Source of the DNA: a virus
Direction: 5' to 3' (one strand)
Virus record (IMG/VR): IMGVR_UViG_3300029999_000008
Location: 1 to 47,117 of that record
Length of the DNA: 47,117 nt
The notes below the pieces were generated by a model that did not search any database, was not told the origin of the DNA, and saw only the letters and a program-made list of their open reading frames with translations. Position numbers and translations under genes: made by a program. Below, piece by piece: positions 46,010-47,117 of the stretch. The first letter of the stretch is position 1. Each line of letters starts with the position of its first letter.

Positions 46010-47117
46010 TACGACACTCGCGTTGCAACGATGATGACTAAGACTTTGCCGAGCCCGCCGGGCGAGACAGCAACGTGAATTGACGGTATGTTAGTTGTAT
46101 TGTTTGCGGTCGAAGTAGCTGTAAAGGTTCCTGACGTTACCGCAACATCGGCCGCGGCTAGAGTAGTCGTGAACGGGCCGCCGGTACAGAATGTCGCAGC
46201 CGTGAATGTGAATGTGAACGGGTTACCGGCCGTAGAGCCTAACGCTACAATGCTTATGTCCAGATTCCAACCCTCGGCCGGATTTGCACGCGGTATCGGA
46301 ATACCCTCGTTACCAAGTGATCCTGCCGTGATGACAGCAATGTTAGTCACGATTTCGCCGACGTACGACACAACGGGAGCCGCGCCGGTAAGCACCAGGT
46401 CGGCGCCTGTCAGGGTACCATTTGTATTAATGTTTCCGTCAACCTGCTCGTTTCCGGTGACGTGTGACGTATCCGTGGTTAGCCCGCCGCTGACGAACAA
46501 GCCGTCATGCGCGTATGCCGGACCATCGGCATTGAAATTACCGCTGACCGTTAGCGCGTCAACGTTCTCCCCTCCGGTTACGGTGAGGCCGTCCTCCATA
46601 ACGACCGGACCATTGAACGTAGCCGTGCCAGTGAAGGTCGGGTTAGCCGGGAGTACAAATCCGCTGATAGCGGAAAATGGGACAATGCCGTTGACCAGCG
46701 TGCCGTCTTTACGTACCTGCCACACGACAGTGCCGTTGACCTTGAACTTCTCAAGGAAAGAGTTCGCAGCGGAGCTTGTGTCCGTAACGTCCTGCTCGAA
46801 CGAGCCGGTAGTTGTCGGCGTGCCGACGTTCCAGATCGGCTCTAGCTGCAAGTTATCGACCGGAGTCGTTTGCACTAGCGGCGTGGAGCTGATGTTACCG
46901 GCTCCGTCTACTTCAAACATCTGGACCCAAGTGACATTGATATTCGGGGCCGTTGTCGCAATAGCGGAGTAACGAATTGAGTTACCGTTCGCCATTAGGC
47001 GCCAGGCGTATGCCGGATCAGCCGGATTGCAGGGCGTATTCTGCTGGAACGTTAGCGTGTTCGTGTTGAACTGTGCGTTGGTGACCAACCACAGGTCGCC
47101 GGAAACTTCGCGAATCT
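46009..47117 (-). CDS. LamG-like virion/fibre protein, C-terminal part (cut by window edge)
   Basis: Open at the right edge; an internal TTG is the first possible start inside the window, but the frame continues upstream as IREVSGDLWL. Beta-rich, with many repeats of short strands and N/D/G turns (AHDGLFVSGGLTTDTSHVTG; NEQVDGNINTNGTLTG), the look of a beta-helical fibre or intramolecular chaperone region. With the part at the left edge it forms one frame of about 541 residues. The C-terminus (LAAADVAVTSGTFTATSTAN then VSPGGLGKVLVII) may be a receptor-binding tip. Inference. Confidence 0.65.
   Translation of the reverse strand, partial: IREVSGDLWLVTNAQFNTNTLTFQQNTPCNPADPAYAWRLMANGNSIRYSAIATTAPNINVTWVQMFEVDGAGNISSTPLVQTTPVDNLQLEPIWNVGTPTTTGSFEQDVTDTSSAANSFLEKFKVNGTVVWQVRKDGTLVNGIVPFSAISGFVLPANPTFTGTATFNGPVVMEDGLTVTGGENVDALTVSGNFNADGPAYAHDGLFVSGGLTTDTSHVTGNEQVDGNINTNGTLTGADLVLTGAAPVVSYVGEIVTNIAVITAGSLGNEGIPIPRANPAEGWNLDISIVALGSTAGNPFTFTFTAATFCTGGPFTTTLAAADVAVTSGTFTATSTANNTTNIPSIHVAVSPGGLGKVLVIIVATRVS

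Noticed and set aside
46088-46972. 294-codon frame on the plus strand
   Set aside because: It is antisense to the fibre gene, lacks a recognisable domain and its Pro/Val/Thr-rich composition mirrors the Gly/Asn/Thr of the real gene.

Overview
This window looks like the complete genome of a short-tailed (podovirus-type) tailed phage, 47,117 bases long and cut open inside one gene. The minus-strand reading frame that runs off the left edge (a LamG-like virion protein) continues in frame, without a stop, into the minus-strand frame entering from the right edge. It would make one protein of about 541 residues, lying between the adaptor and nozzle genes, where a tail/fibre protein is expected. The host is an unidentified bacterium. 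No tRNA, rRNA, integrase or phage RNA polymerase was seen, so transcription probably relies on host RNA polymerase.

Layout. Two back-to-back promoters at about 18.39-18.45 kb divide the genome. Leftward (minus strand) come a regulatory and chaperone block (ribbon-helix-helix proteins, two GroES-like proteins, a zinc-finger protein), then lysis (holin-like, lysozyme-like), large terminase, small proteins and two signal-peptide proteins, portal, scaffold, decoration protein, major capsid, a virion protein carrying an ice-binding-like DUF3494 domain, adaptor and LamG protein. Across the junction (47.1 to 36.1 kb) follow the nozzle, small virion proteins, a GNAT-like and a PurD-like ATP-grasp protein, and large internal/ejection proteins, one with a lytic transglycosylase domain. 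Rightward (plus strand) come a small early operon (18.5-19.9 kb), an inverted HNH endonuclease, a 2-kb mostly non-coding regulatory island (20.2-22.4 kb), a block of small accessory genes, and the replication genes. Those are primase-polymerase/helicase, HTH-phosphoesterase, two nucleotide-pool enzymes, SNF2 helicase, UDG-DNA polymerase A fusion, Cas4-like nuclease, Sak4-like ATPase, a possible ssDNA-binding protein and a VRR-NUC nuclease.

Most unusual points. (1) The Sak4/RecA-like ATPase at 34540-35301 appears circularly permuted, with Walker A at the extreme C-terminus and Walker B near residue 53. (2) Eight copies of a CRP-like palindrome TGTGA-N6-TCACT lie within 2 kb, seven of them placed 22-23 bases before a -10 box; they drive tiny genes or apparently non-coding transcripts that often end in a hairpin terminator. 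A ninth copy sits upstream of the capsid genes. (3) An ATP-grasp and a GNAT-like protein sit inside the virion gene cluster and may modify a virion or cell-wall component. (4) A DUF3494 domain is inserted in a virion protein next to the major capsid gene. (5) There are two GroES-like genes in one leftward operon.

All functions are read from sequence motifs and remembered family features; no database search was run.
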